Positions 15,551 to 25,225 are shown, counted from the stretch's first letter. The stretch: 27,663 nucleotides of DNA from CAYUVA01 sp964448115 [NCBI: uncultured bacterium] (GCA_964448115.1 CAYUVA010000051.1:1-27663); one strand, 5' to 3'. A program made the numbers and translations. The notes: generated by a model not told the origin, from the letters alone.

Positions 15551-16717
15551 ATGCCATCTGAGTCAATTATACAAGGAACGCGCATAAGGAAGAAGTTCAA
15601 GATAGCAGCAACTCGCAGTACCCTGTATGCCATGCTGCTTGCCATGCTTATCTTCTTGGCTGCGGTGAATTCAGGGATCAACCTGTTGTTCATGGTCAGC
15701 TCTTTCCTTATCGCCACCCTGGTCTTCAATGCTATAACTGCCTGGTTGGCTTTGCCACCTGCTGGCTTGAGACTCAACATGGCGGATAATATCCATGCTG
15801 GCACCCCGTTGGAGGTGCAACTTATTTATACCACTCGGATGGGACCGCTGCCCAAAGCATTCGAGGCGACTGTGCTTTTGAGTGGAAAGTCAGGATCGAC
15901 ATCATGGAGCTTATCAAGCGCCCCTGCTAATTATGTAATATTCGGAAAAAGCAGATCGAGAGATATTATTCTTAGGATAGATTCTCCGTCGCGGGGTAGA
16001 TATGACATTGCCCAAGTTAGGCTGCGCTCCAGCTTTCCCTTTGGCTTACTCGAAGCAAGACGCACAATTTCAATGGATATCGAGCTTTATATTTATCCCC
16101 GTCTGATCGAGGTCGCTCGTCATCAACTCATGCCGGCAAGCGCCAAGAACGAGGTTTCCAAGCCGACTAGAAGGCGCTCCAATATGGGGTCGGTGCCGCT
16201 TAGCATCAGGGAACACCGCCCCGGCGACCCACTAAGGCATATCCACTGGAAGGCGAGTGCCCATAAAGGCTCGATAATGGTAAAGGAACTGGAGAGGGAA
16301 GAGTTCCTCGTCGCCGCTATTCTATTATGTCTGAAGCTGAGCGATCGACAAGACAAACAACTATTCGATGCAGAACTGGAGAAAAGCCTTGAATTGGCAG
16401 CATCATATACAAGGTTGCTTCTTAATCGCGGCTTTACAGTTCAACTTATTGGCTATATCCCCCAACGGATCCAAATCCCCCCCGGTAGGGGAGCCAAATA
16501 TGAAAGCGAGGTATTGAGGATCCTTGCCGAGGCGCAAAGACCGGCTGAGGATTACACCGATGCTATAATCGCCGACCTGAAACACAAGGCGCTATCTACC
16601 TCAACGGTGATAATGATCAGCGACCATGACGATAAGCGCTGCCGTGAGCTTATCAGCCAGTTGCAACTGGCTGGATATCGCGTTATCCAGGGTAGGGAAG
16701 AGGTCAAAACAGGATAA
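15551..16717 (+). CDS. DUF58 domain protein
   Basis: The protein has 388 residues. Two membrane segments lie near the N-terminus (about 20-60, LLAMLIFLAAVNSG and LLFMVSSFLIATLVF). A beta-rich middle with PSRGRYDIAQVRLRSSFPFG leads to the DUF58 core at about 218-245: IREHRPGDPLRHIHWKASAH, then MVKELEREE. This is the conserved 'r.Y.pGD..R.IhWk.sar....vke.e.e'. DUF58 proteins usually accompany MoxR-type AAA ATPases and vWA proteins and are thought to act as chaperone-linked factors. No MoxR gene is next to this one. It starts 2 nt after the surface-protein stop, suggesting cotranscription, but no Shine-Dalgarno is seen. Confidence 0.85.
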   Translation: MPSESIIQGTRIRKKFKIAATRSTLYAMLLAMLIFLAAVNSGINLLFMVSSFLIATLVFNAITAWLALPPAGLRLNMADNIHAGTPLEVQLIYTTRMGPLPKAFEATVLLSGKSGSTSWSLSSAPANYVIFGKSRSRDIILRIDSPSRGRYDIAQVRLRSSFPFGLLEARRTISMDIELYIYPRLIEVARHQLMPASAKNEVSKPTRRRSNMGSVPLSIREHRPGDPLRHIHWKASAHKGSIMVKELEREEFLVAAILLCLKLSDRQDKQLFDAELEKSLELAASYTRLLLNRGFTVQLIGYIPQRIQIPPGRGAKYESEVLRILAEAQRPAEDYTDAIIADLKHKALSTSTVIMISDHDDKRCRELISQLQLAGYRVIQGREEVKTG

Positions 16718-16740
16718 AGCATAGTCATAGCGGAGCGTAG

Positions 16741-16904
16741 GAATATCTGCATTTTCTTTCCTCTTTGCTTTCTTTGCGCCTTTGCGTGATCCTCTTTTTC
16801 CTCGCACCTCTTCCTCTTTGCGATCTTTGTCCCGGCTCTATAGAGCAAGAGTCGGGATAAACTTCTTCTTTGCGTGAGTCCTCTTTCTTAGCCTCTTTGC
16901 GTGC
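16741..16904 (-). repeat. Composite intergenic repeat: cgcaaag units flanking a CCCGGCTC hairpin (copy 3)
   Basis: On the minus strand there are several GCGCAAAG, CACGCAAAG and CGCAAAGAGG units. Within them is a 10-bp hairpin with one G-U pair, TCCCGGCTCT (16830-16839) with AGAGTCGGGA (16848-16857), which also contains the palindrome GCTCTATAGAGC. It fills the gap between convergent genes. Short open frames here (reading HAKAQRKQRG) are artefacts of the repeat. Confidence 0.65.
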
Positions 16905-16906
16905 AA

Positions 16907-19681
16907 TTATTCTATGCGCAGTTGGCGTATTGCCATGATATATAGGGCGCTGGGATTCTCTGTGGGGTATCGCTGCCTTAGTTTGATGGTATGAATGCCG
17001 CTCGCTTTTAGAGGCACGCTAAATCTTGCAGCCTCCCATGCAGATGAACGCGGTACATATTCGCCGATCTTCCTATTATCCACCTTCAGGGTAAGCGCGG
17101 TCTCCCCGAAGCTCTTTGGTGTTGCCATGATGACCGCAGTCAGGTTGTAATCGCCGGGCATACACTCCACCTGGCAGCCAACCGTTGCATTATTGCTGAA
17201 TGCGATTCCCCCTGGCCATGGTACCGCATAGCCGTTGATCACATCCAACTTATCACCGGGGATCCAAGACCCCGGTCTATAGATGATATTGGAATCGACG
17301 GTTGGCATTACGCTCAGGTTAGGCTCATCCTCAAATATTCCGATCTTGTCTATGTAGATATCGCATTTACTCATCTTGGGATTTAATAGATACAACGGCT
17401 TACAATCGTGAGTGTAAATCGAAAAATAATTCAGTGCGCGGTCATCTATCATTACCTTATGAACGATATTGTTTTCCTGGCATCTTACTTCCAGTGATGG
17501 ATGGTCGATCCCATAGCAGCCCCAGTCCTTGCGCGCCTTGATTACCAGGTAACTCCCCGGACTAATGCTTAGATCCTCGAGGGAAAATCTATCCCTCGGT
17601 CTTAGCCTTGCGGTCATCTCCCTCAGTCCGTGGCTAATGCGGTCGGTCTGCGATAGAAAGAAATAAAGCTCCAACAGGTTTTCTTGGTACATCTCTTCCA
17701 TGCTTAGTTCATCAATTCTCTCATCGCTCCAATCGCTCCAGAAGAGATCCAGCTTTCCCTGTTTATAAGCCCTTATCACCAATGGCATCTTTTGCCAGTC
17801 GTGCAGCGATTGGCGGAGACGGTCATCGTAGTCCTCCAGGTAATGGTCCGATATGTTTCGCGAGGAGATGACCAAGATCTCAGCCTCGATCCAACGATTT
17901 AATGAAACCAGGGAGCCGACTGCGATGGCTATGCAGATGGTCAATGTGGCTGCATACGATAAGATAGTCATCATCGCAGGCTTAAGGTCTCTTTGGACAA
18001 AGAATAAGCCGATAATGCCCAGGCTGCTGATGATGACAAATAGATATGACCAGGTATCGCCTCTGATCATGCTGGGAAAGGCTTGCAGCAGCGGTTCATT
18101 GAGTAATCGATCGAGTAGCTCATCGATCCTGGTGATGCCGATAGCTGCATTAAGACGAAACCTGGGGATGCAGGTTAACCAAGTCAGCTTGAGCGCACTT
18201 ATAACCACCAAGAGGTTGAATACGATGCCTGCCTTGTAGCGGCGAAGCTCTAAGTATCCGAAGGCAGCGATGATGACCAACATGGGAGTAAGCGCTACGA
18301 TAAATCTCCCCGGCGGGTTCAAGCCACCGTACCAGAAGTAACCGCGCAGCTTCAGCAATATAAACAGGTAAAATGCTGCTGGCAACAGGATTGCTGCTCG
18401 ATATTCCTTTCCCTTTATCAAGAGTGCAGGTAATCCCAGCAGCGCAATCCAAAATAAAGGGAAATGCATGAACAGACCGAACTCCGCATCAAAGAGGATA
18501 CCCAATAATCCCCTTAAAAAGTAACCATCGAAGTGCAGCAGTGAATACCAGACATGGTGTGCGCCCAAGTATCGCCAGATATATGCCCCGCTTAAAAGAA
18601 AATAATCGATGGCAACTATCGATAGCATTATTACCATCAGGATGGCTGATATCTTGATTGCTAGCTTACTAACCTTTGCGCGTATTAGCACAATAACAAC
18701 GGCAAAGCCCACCAACATCGGTACGAAACGCACCTTTAAGCCCATCAACGCCAGGGCGGATATGAGCAACAAAGCTAGCCCTTTCATACTGCTGAAAGAG
18801 CGAGGATCAATAATTATAATCAACAAAATGGCGGTCAGGAGCGCAGCCGGCAATTCCACAAAGACCGCCTGGCTGTAGTAGTATGCCGGGCTGAGGAAGG
18901 TGCATAATGCCCAGCTAAATGCGCAGGCATGGTTATCTTGTGTAATAGTTCGTGTCAGCCAGGCACAAAGGATTCCCAGGATGGATAAAAGTGCTGCCAG
19001 TAAAAATAAGACTCCCAGCCTGCCACCTAAGAAATAAAATGGCGCAATGAGCAACGGAAAGCCGATCCTTCTTGACCACGAACCCGCCCAATCCTCGGTC
19101 TTGAGATCATCGGAGACGAAGTCCTTATACTGCTTTTCTTCTAGGTTATTTCTAAGGTTTAGATCCGCATCTTTTGCTAAGCTCAGCGCATTGAGCAAAT
19201 AAACTACCTCGTCGCCGCAAGATACAAGGCTACTATTTATAAAAGCAGCTAGCGGTATAAGCAGGCAAAGGGAAGCACCCAAGGCGCACAAGACAGTTCT
19301 TTTGACTATTCCGATATCCTTTAATAGCAGATAGACGAAGTTGATGATGTTGATTCCCTTTACAGCAACAATAAGGACGAAACTGTAATGTACCTGGAAT
19401 ATGACCTCCTCGTAAGCGAAAATTAGAGCCAGCAGGCTTATTATGAAATTGACTACTACCCTGGTGGAAAACCCTTTTATTTCAGCAAAACGCTGATGTG
19501 TAAAATAAAACCAGGCGGCAAACAAGATCTCGGCAACTCCAACCCAGAACAGCGGCTTGAACGGCTTGAAGAAGCTGGGGATAAGGAACACACTATCTCG
19601 GATTTCACCGATCAGGATGATGGCGATGCCGATAATAAACGATGCGAAGATTAGATACGTTTGCCACCCAATCTTTTTCAT
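16907..19681 (-). CDS. Polytopic membrane glycosyltransferase-like protein (GT-C type)
   Basis: The protein has 924 residues. About a dozen hydrophobic segments fill the first 500 or so residues. The first large loop carries GDEVVYLLNALSLAKDADLN near residue 155, which fits the acidic 'DEp.Yl.ia.sl..dgdl.l' loop of GT-C polyprenol-phosphate-sugar transferases (PMT/ArnT-like). After one more membrane segment near 570-590 comes an extracytoplasmic part. It includes a carbohydrate-binding-like beta region at the C-terminus (CQVECMPGDYNLTAVIMATP to IHTIKLRQRYPTENPSALYI). In the family, a lipid-linked sugar is transferred to a protein or lipid on the outer face of the inner membrane. Its ATG overlaps the VanZ-like stop (ATGA), so the two are probably translated together. 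Donor and acceptor are unknown. Confidence 0.7.
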   Translation of the reverse strand: MKKIGWQTYLIFASFIIGIAIILIGEIRDSVFLIPSFFKPFKPLFWVGVAEILFAAWFYFTHQRFAEIKGFSTRVVVNFIISLLALIFAYEEVIFQVHYSFVLIVAVKGINIINFVYLLLKDIGIVKRTVLCALGASLCLLIPLAAFINSSLVSCGDEVVYLLNALSLAKDADLNLRNNLEEKQYKDFVSDDLKTEDWAGSWSRRIGFPLLIAPFYFLGGRLGVLFLLAALLSILGILCAWLTRTITQDNHACAFSWALCTFLSPAYYYSQAVFVELPAALLTAILLIIIIDPRSFSSMKGLALLLISALALMGLKVRFVPMLVGFAVVIVLIRAKVSKLAIKISAILMVIMLSIVAIDYFLLSGAYIWRYLGAHHVWYSLLHFDGYFLRGLLGILFDAEFGLFMHFPLFWIALLGLPALLIKGKEYRAAILLPAAFYLFILLKLRGYFWYGGLNPPGRFIVALTPMLVIIAAFGYLELRRYKAGIVFNLLVVISALKLTWLTCIPRFRLNAAIGITRIDELLDRLLNEPLLQAFPSMIRGDTWSYLFVIISSLGIIGLFFVQRDLKPAMMTILSYAATLTICIAIAVGSLVSLNRWIEAEILVISSRNISDHYLEDYDDRLRQSLHDWQKMPLVIRAYKQGKLDLFWSDWSDERIDELSMEEMYQENLLELYFFLSQTDRISHGLREMTARLRPRDRFSLEDLSISPGSYLVIKARKDWGCYGIDHPSLEVRCQENNIVHKVMIDDRALNYFSIYTHDCKPLYLLNPKMSKCDIYIDKIGIFEDEPNLSVMPTVDSNIIYRPGSWIPGDKLDVINGYAVPWPGGIAFSNNATVGCQVECMPGDYNLTAVIMATPKSFGETALTLKVDNRKIGEYVPRSSAWEAARFSVPLKASGIHTIKLRQRYPTENPSALYIMAIRQLRIE

Positions 19682-20862
19682 CTTCTTGCTGGAGAGATCT
19701 CACCTAGGTTCAGGTAGAGATAGATGCTCCAGATAATGATACTCAGGATCATTACCGTAATCCAAAGGGTCCTTTTAGAGAAAGTGGTTATATAGAGATC
19801 TTTTTTTATGCTACAGACATACCTGTCTTTGCAATTCTTCAATGAAGGTGCCAGTTTCTTAGCGATCTCCCTCTCCTTTTGTTGGCTCCACAGGTGCCCA
19901 TGATATAGCATATAGGGGTGATAATATTCCTTAAGGAACATATACTCCAGGTACATCTTCAGCTCATCGCCTTGCTTTGCATATTTATTCAGATGCCCCA
20001 TGTGCAGGTTAGCTTCGTCGATATAGACCAGTGGCGCTCGATATACACTGTTTCCTTCCAGGCTTCTTTGTCTTATCTTCATAGCGGTCTGTTCCGCATC
20101 GACCGAGTTGCAGTAGTCTAGGAATACCTTGAAGTCCTCGACAGTTAGTTCCTTTAGATCTTGAGGTTTAAAGGAGATCACGAAACACCCGCAGCCTTGT
20201 ATGATCACCCTATGACCAAATGGATGCACTAGTGTTATAAATGAGGCTAACAGGATCACGGTTATCAATGAGAAGATCAGCACCGTGTTTATTGATTTCA
20301 GGGGGATCTTTTCTTGGGATATGACCTTTGGGCGAAGTATAAAAGCTACCACAAGCTGTCCTAGGATCACAGACTTAATATTAAGTATAACATCCCTGAT
20401 TTCTCCTACCCGATTGGGAAGCTGCCACTGCACAAGCTCCTCGCCAGCTCCGATCCAAGTTCCCACCATGCAAGCGATGATATGCGCTGTCTTGTCTTTT
20501 ATATCGTAAGAGACTGCGCGGAAGATTAGATAACTTAGAAATCCATACTTGATAAGGTGCTCCCTCTCCACGAGAATTCGCAGGGTGGCGAAAAAATAAA
20601 TATAAATGCCACTTAGGATTAAAAACCAGATCAATCTTGGCTTCCTTAGAGCGATCTCCCCCTTGATGATCCATACCAAGAAAGCGGCGGCAATACCGAC
20701 TGCGATCAGGCTGAAGATGGCATATATCGCATCTCCAAATATGTTTTCCAACATCTTTTGTATTATACGTAGGTAACTGGGGGTGGCAAAGATAAACAGC
20801 GTGAAAGCAAAGATAAGCGACCATTCAAGCGGCTTGCTGGGGCGTATATTTAGTATCTTCAT
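19678..20862 (-). CDS. VanZ-like membrane protein with an extra C-terminal extracytoplasmic domain
   Basis: ATG 20862 gives 394 residues (MKILNIRPSKPLEWSL). A TTG at 20901 would add 13 residues with no better ribosome site, so I chose the ATG. The N-terminal half has four to five membrane segments with the VanZ landmarks 'E..HL.kYG.L.yl', then GAGEELVQWQLPNR and EIRDVILNI. The usual VanZ core ends near residue 185. A further roughly 180-residue part follows a membrane segment. It is polar and His/Tyr-rich (HMGHLNKYAKQGDELKMYLE, then YYHPYMLYHGHLW), and a last membrane segment closes the protein. VanZ-like proteins are implicated in teicoplanin resistance and wall chemistry in a few species, but most are uncharacterised. 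It is coupled to the GT-C gene. Confidence 0.78.
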   Translation of the reverse strand: MKILNIRPSKPLEWSLIFAFTLFIFATPSYLRIIQKMLENIFGDAIYAIFSLIAVGIAAAFLVWIIKGEIALRKPRLIWFLILSGIYIYFFATLRILVEREHLIKYGFLSYLIFRAVSYDIKDKTAHIIACMVGTWIGAGEELVQWQLPNRVGEIRDVILNIKSVILGQLVVAFILRPKVISQEKIPLKSINTVLIFSLITVILLASFITLVHPFGHRVIIQGCGCFVISFKPQDLKELTVEDFKVFLDYCNSVDAEQTAMKIRQRSLEGNSVYRAPLVYIDEANLHMGHLNKYAKQGDELKMYLEYMFLKEYYHPYMLYHGHLWSQQKEREIAKKLAPSLKNCKDRYVCSIKKDLYITTFSKRTLWITVMILSIIIWSIYLYLNLGEISPARR

Positions 20863-20946
20863 GATGGTGGTGATTTTATGATAATCTTTGCTCAAAGACA
20901 AAGAGATTGCTTTTTGGGTTACTTTGAGGCATATTAGATCTAAGTC

Positions 20947-20975
20947 TTGACACTAAAAAATAAATAAGATAACCT
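20947..20975 (+). promoter_or_regulatory. Weak putative promoter for the gene at 21043
   Basis: A perfect TTGACA (20947-20952) is followed after 17 nt by TAACCT, a poor -10. A small hairpin AACCT-AGGTT (20971-20987) overlaps it. The ATG at 21043 has GAGG about 8 nt upstream. Confidence 0.35.
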
Positions 20976-21042
20976 TTATTTTAGGTTGTTGTTAACCTTA
21001 GTTTGTATAGTAGGGTTACTCGGCATGGCAAGAGGTTGATAA

Positions 21043-22215
21043 ATGATTGAACCGACCACATTGATAGCTATCATAGTATTTGTAGTACTCATGGTATTTT
21101 TGTTCATCGGCTTGCGTAAATCCGAGCAAGAGGAACAGAAGCCAGCCAAAGAAGGAGCGGAGAAAAAAAGAGCTAAGAAAGATACCGCAGAGCTGGAAAG
21201 AGAACCAAAGCCGATCACCGAGACCGAGCAAAAGGACATGCAGCCAGTAGAAGAGGTCGCAGAGCCTGAAATAAAAAAGGAAGCGGAGATCATCGATTTC
21301 GGAGAGAGCAACCTCGATTCCTTGATCGAGGACATCCAGGAGACCGAGAAGGAAAAGGATAGCAAGGAGGAGGTGTCGGTCGAAGACCTCGACCTGGATG
21401 AGATGATGGCTGAACAGAGAGCTGATAAGGCGATGAAGCAGGAGAGAGAGGCGGCTGAGTCAGATGAGCTGGAGTTCGACCTCCAAGATCTCGAATCAAC
21501 CAAGGATGACCTGGAGAGGGAACTGGAGCAGTATCCCAGTGAGTTTGAGGATCTCGAGGATGACTTTGCCAAAATGGAAGACCTGGAAGACTCCAAGGCG
21601 GAGATGGATCTCGAAGACCTCGAAGACTTCGAGCCTGGAGAAGACGACCTGGAAAAAATGATGCAGGAAAAGGCTGAGGATCTAGAAGACCAGCAGCTTA
21701 AAGCAGAGGATTTCGAGGAACTGGAGATCGACCAAGAGCCAAAACCTGAAGAGGAACCCTCGTATGAAGAAAAATCATCGGAAAGCAAAGAAGAGGAAGC
21801 CGAGCTTACGCAAGAACCTATCAGTGAGACCTTTGACAAGGATGCCTGGATATCGGAACTGGTCGATGAGGTAGAGAAGACTCCCTCCCAGGAGATCGAG
21901 ACACAACCATCCCAAAAGCCAACCGAGAAACCACCACCAAAGCCGAAAGATGAGAAAACAAGGCTAATCGACAAGACAAAAAGAAAAGCGCGGGTCATAG
22001 TAAGAGACCTGTACAACTACAATACGGAGCTTGTAAAAAAGGGCGTGGAACAGGGAAGTATCAGCGCGGTCATGAAAGACCATATCCTGCGCGGTAAGGA
22101 ACAATTCCTGGATACAATCCCTGAAGGCATCGAAGACCCACTGCAATATTACTATGAAGCCCTGGTGGAGATCCTCGCCGGCGGTCAGAAGAAACTCATA
22201 GACCCTGTGGAGTAG
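21043..22215 (+). CDS. Membrane-anchored acidic low-complexity protein with conserved C-terminal helix region
   Basis: The protein has 390 residues. One N-terminal membrane segment (about 6-25, TLIAIIVFVVLMVFLFIGLR) is followed by about 280 residues dominated by E, D, K and L with short repeats of the 'DLEDLED' type (for example MDLEDLEDFEPGEDDLE), expected to be extended or helical and mostly cytoplasmic. A Pro-rich spacer (KPTEKPPPKPK) leads to a folded C-terminus of about 80 residues: RKARVIVRDLYNYNTELVKKG, then GKEQFLDTIPEG and YYYEALVEIL. The 'ar.ivrDi.lYN.elv..G...g' pattern resembles the C-terminal tail I associate with zinc-ribbon (MJ0042-type) proteins in deltaproteobacteria-like groups. 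No zinc ribbon is present here. Function is unknown. Confidence 0.75.
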   Translation: MIEPTTLIAIIVFVVLMVFLFIGLRKSEQEEQKPAKEGAEKKRAKKDTAELEREPKPITETEQKDMQPVEEVAEPEIKKEAEIIDFGESNLDSLIEDIQETEKEKDSKEEVSVEDLDLDEMMAEQRADKAMKQEREAAESDELEFDLQDLESTKDDLERELEQYPSEFEDLEDDFAKMEDLEDSKAEMDLEDLEDFEPGEDDLEKMMQEKAEDLEDQQLKAEDFEELEIDQEPKPEEEPSYEEKSSESKEEEAELTQEPISETFDKDAWISELVDEVEKTPSQEIETQPSQKPTEKPPPKPKDEKTRLIDKTKRKARVIVRDLYNYNTELVKKGVEQGSISAVMKDHILRGKEQFLDTIPEGIEDPLQYYYEALVEILAGGQKKLIDPVE

Positions 22216-22314
22216 TTATATACCTGGTCGCTTTAACCCAATCGATAATTGCAGTTCCCACTATTTTGCTTATATGGCGCCTGCGTCCTTGATAAATAGG
22301 CATTTGCCGGGCTT

Positions 22315-23121
22315 ATGGGACTAAAGGACAAGGTCAAAGGATTATATTCCAGCTTCAAATACCATACTATTCTTCGTATCCAAGATGTCATGGATGCGAT
22401 GGATATTCGCCGCCAGCGCAGGTTGTTTCTTCCCGATTTATGGCAGATCGACTCGCCGATGAGGACGCTCTCCTTGGCTGCGCATCCCGATGATGATGTG
22501 CTTGGCGCCGGAGGGACGCTCGCTCTGCTATGCAAAGTAGGCTCCGAGGTGAAGACGGTCTGTCTTACTGACGGAGCTATCGGCTGCGATGGAAAACGAG
22601 ACCATGAGTTAGCCAATAAAAGGAAAGCCGAAGCCCTGGATGCTGCCAGCCTGCTTGGTATATCTGCCGTAGAATTCCTCGAGCAACCGGATCAAAAGCT
22701 AGAGCCATCTGGTGATCTCTGCGAGAAATTAGCCGGAATATTAAAAGCTCTAAAGCCTCAGCTTATATTTTTGCCTTTCTTCGTTGATTACCACCATGAT
22801 CACCTGGCGGTAACTAAGATATTGCTAAATGCGATGAGCTTAACCAGGGTGGATGCCAACCTGGTAAACTACGAGTGCGTGGCTCCGATTTTCCCCAACC
22901 GTTTAGTCGATATCACCAGCACGATCGAGCTAAAAGCTAATGCAATCAAATCATTCGCCAGTCAGCTTCAAAGTAATGATTACATAAATACTATCCCCTA
23001 TGGTTTGAATCGCTTTCGCAGCTATGGGCTTTTGCAGGGTAAAGGCTTTGCGGAGGCTTTTTTCATTACCGATGCTTCGTGTCTTGAGGAACTATTCAAA
23101 GCCTGCTCACGCGGGATGTAG
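22315..23121 (+). CDS. PIG-L/LmbE family deacetylase
   Basis: The protein has 268 residues. The zinc-site motif is AAHPDDDVLGAGGTLALL (H57, P58, D59, D60), with Asp61 where most members have Glu (AHPDDE). A second metal-ligand region is HHDHLAVTK near 160-165, and VCLTDGAIGCDG follows the usual 'v.lT.Ga.G'. The family removes N-acetyl groups from GlcNAc-containing lipids or small molecules in the cytoplasm or at the inner membrane. The neighbouring GT-C, VanZ-like and YfhO-like genes fit a role in surface glycan or glycolipid assembly, but this is inference. There is no strong ribosome site before ATG 22315. It is convergent with prfA. Confidence 0.88.
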   Translation: MGLKDKVKGLYSSFKYHTILRIQDVMDAMDIRRQRRLFLPDLWQIDSPMRTLSLAAHPDDDVLGAGGTLALLCKVGSEVKTVCLTDGAIGCDGKRDHELANKRKAEALDAASLLGISAVEFLEQPDQKLEPSGDLCEKLAGILKALKPQLIFLPFFVDYHHDHLAVTKILLNAMSLTRVDANLVNYECVAPIFPNRLVDITSTIELKANAIKSFASQLQSNDYINTIPYGLNRFRSYGLLQGKGFAEAFFITDASCLEELFKACSRGM

Positions 23122-23160
23122 GAAAGCTGTCAATAATAATAGAAATTCTTGAAGCAATAA

Positions 23161-24258
23161 TTATTTCACAGTCCCGATAGCTGAGCTTTTCTCATTGAGC
23201 AGTTTTTTTTGATTCTCCAGCACAAGCGCGTCTATAATCTCATCCAGGTCTCCGTCCAGGATCTCCTCAATGCGATAAAGTGTCAGGTTTATTCTATGGT
23301 CGGTTACTCTTCCCTGTGGGAAGTTATAGGTTCTTATTTTTTCAGATCGGTCGCCAGTTCCAATCTGTGCTTTCCTTTCCATGGCTCGTTTCTTATCCTC
23401 CTCCTGAACCTTCAGGTCATAAAGCCTTGAGCGAAGCACCCTCATCGCCTTTGCCCGGTTTTTATGTTGCGATTTTTCATCCTGGCAGGTAACCACTATT
23501 CCGGTCGGTATATGGGTTAGCCTGACTGCACTATCGGTGGTGTTTACGCTTTGTCCTCCCGGACCTGTTGAGCGAAAGACATCCAGCCTGATATCTTTCT
23601 CATCGAGATCTACCTCGATCTCTTCGGCTTCAGGAAGCACGGCAACGGTAACCGCCGAGGTATGTATCCTGCCTCCGGATTCTGTAACCGGTATTCTTTG
23701 CACGCGATGGGTTCCGCTCTCGAACTTGAGCCGGCTGTAAACATCCTTGCCCTCTATGATGGCGATGATCTCCTTGTAGCCACCTACCTCGCCGGGGTGG
23801 CTTTCTGCGGTTGTCAACTGCCAGCCGTTATTTTCTGCATATCTACTGTACATTCTAAACAGCTCGGCGGCGAAAAGGCAGGACTCATGCCCGCCGGTTC
23901 CAGCTCTTATCTCAAGAACGATATTTTTCTCATCATTGGGATCCGGTGGCATAAGCAGGCTTCTGAGCTTGAATTCGAGTTTTTCCTTTTTTTGTTGCAG
24001 CTTATCCAATTCATCCTGTGCCATTGATTGAAATTCGGGATCATCATCCTCGTTGAGCAAAGCCTCTGTATCCCAGTATTCGGACTTGAGCTTATGCAGT
24101 GCTTCAAGGGTCTCCTTGAGCTTGTTGATCTTTGCGAATTCCTTATTTAGCTTGCGAAATTCAACCTGATCGTTGATTATTTTCGGATCGCTAAGTTTTT
24201 GAACCAGTCTTTCGTAGGCTTGATTAACCTCTTTGATGTCGGGATAGTTGAATTTCAT
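23161..24258 (-). CDS. prfA: Peptide chain release factor 1
   Basis: The protein has 365 residues, close to the usual 355-360. The stop-codon recognition motif is of the RF1 type (RIPVTESGG, PxT), not the RF2 SPF. The catalytic GGQ is in [20 protein letters not shown] (G234, G235, Q236). RF1 ends translation at UAA and UAG in the cytoplasm. UGA is read by RF2 and, in selenoprotein mRNAs, competes with Sec-tRNA. The gene starts 11 nt after the DUF1385 stop, in the common rpmE-DUF1385-prfA order. The prmC methyltransferase gene that often follows is replaced here by a convergent PIG-L gene. Confidence 0.97.
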   Translation of the reverse strand: MKFNYPDIKEVNQAYERLVQKLSDPKIINDQVEFRKLNKEFAKINKLKETLEALHKLKSEYWDTEALLNEDDDPEFQSMAQDELDKLQQKKEKLEFKLRSLLMPPDPNDEKNIVLEIRAGTGGHESCLFAAELFRMYSRYAENNGWQLTTAESHPGEVGGYKEIIAIIEGKDVYSRLKFESGTHRVQRIPVTESGGRIHTSAVTVAVLPEAEEIEVDLDEKDIRLDVFRSTGPGGQSVNTTDSAVRLTHIPTGIVVTCQDEKSQHKNRAKAMRVLRSRLYDLKVQEEDKKRAMERKAQIGTGDRSEKIRTYNFPQGRVTDHRINLTLYRIEEILDGDLDEIIDALVLENQKKLLNEKSSAIGTVK

Positions 24259-24269
24259 GTCTTCAGGGG

Positions 24270-25196
24270 TTATGCTTCTGCCGTCTGTTGCCTCTTTAAA
24301 TCCAGCGCTTCGGTCAGCGCCTTTATTGCCACCTCCAGCATATCATCGGTCGGCTGCCGGGTGGTGAGCCTTTGCAGCGCCAATCCCGGAGCCATAAGCA
24401 TCCTGATAAGCCTTTTGTTTGAATGCTTGGAGGTAAATCGTATGAACTCATAAGAAAGCCCGGCGATAAGAGGTAAGAAGAGGATGCGGGCGCCAAACTT
24501 GATGGCAAAATGTGATTCCTTTGGTACCATGCTAAATACCAGGATAGCAAGCACCATGACGATTAGCAAAAAGCTGGTGCCGCAGCGGGGATGAAGGGTG
24601 CTTTTACTTCTGGCATTTTCGATGGAGAGGGTCTCATTTGCCTCGTAGGTATAAACCGCCTTGTGTTCCGCGCCGTGATACATAAAGACGCGCCGGATAT
24701 CCTTCATCGAAGAGATAACCAGAACATAGCCTAAGAATATGATGATGCGAAGAACTCCATCTACCAGGTTGAACATCCAGTTTTGGCTTTCCACGATGGG
24801 GATGTAACCCTTCAGGACATTGGTCAACCAAAGCGGCGCTAATAGAAAAAGCCCGATACCGAGAGCAAATGATATGGCTATTGTGATGGTTAGGTAAAGC
24901 TGATTTGCCAGCTTAGAGCGTTCCTTCTGTTGGGCAGACTGTTCCTCGCTCATCAGTTGATTTGCAGAAAAATTAAGCGCTTTGATGCCGAGCACCAGGG
25001 AATCAAGCAGGATAAAGAAGCCTCTTATGACGGGAAGTTTCAGCAGCTTATGTCTTTGGTGCATCGGTTGGTTTTGGACCTTTTGGACCGATATTGAGCC
25101 ATCTGCCAGGCGAACCGCGATGCTATAGCCCTGTGGTGCTCGCATCATCACGCCTTCGAGCACAGCTTGTCCACCAACGGTAGTCTCTGGTTTCAT
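24270..25196 (-). CDS. DUF1385 (YqhQ-like) membrane protein
   Basis: The protein has 308 residues. Diagnostic segments are [14 protein letters not shown] at 8-21, [13 protein letters not shown] near 180, and [12 protein letters not shown] near 205, all hallmark motifs of DUF1385. Four or more membrane segments are visible (for example [20 protein letters not shown] and [14 protein letters not shown]). The biochemical function is unknown. In many bacteria the gene sits between rpmE and prfA, as here, so it is part of a conserved translation-linked operon. There are 29 nt to rpmE upstream and 11 nt to prfA downstream. Confidence 0.93.
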   Translation of the reverse strand: MKPETTVGGQAVLEGVMMRAPQGYSIAVRLADGSISVQKVQNQPMHQRHKLLKLPVIRGFFILLDSLVLGIKALNFSANQLMSEEQSAQQKERSKLANQLYLTITIAISFALGIGLFLLAPLWLTNVLKGYIPIVESQNWMFNLVDGVLRIIIFLGYVLVISSMKDIRRVFMYHGAEHKAVYTYEANETLSIENARSKSTLHPRCGTSFLLIVMVLAILVFSMVPKESHFAIKFGARILFLPLIAGLSYEFIRFTSKHSNKRLIRMLMAPGLALQRLTTRQPTDDMLEVAIKALTEALDLKRQQTAEA

Positions 25197-25225
25197 CTGA
25201 AGGGATCGCTAAATTGAAAAATCAA

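Noticed and set aside
16552-16848. 98-residue minus-strand frame reading HAKAQRKQRG
   Set aside because: It is antisense to the DUF58 gene end and translates the repeat at 16741.
23551-23575. GPGGQSVN in RF1 as an unusual catalytic loop
   Set aside because: The GGQ is intact and Pro/Ser variants next to it are, to my knowledge, common in RF1. Nothing unusual follows.
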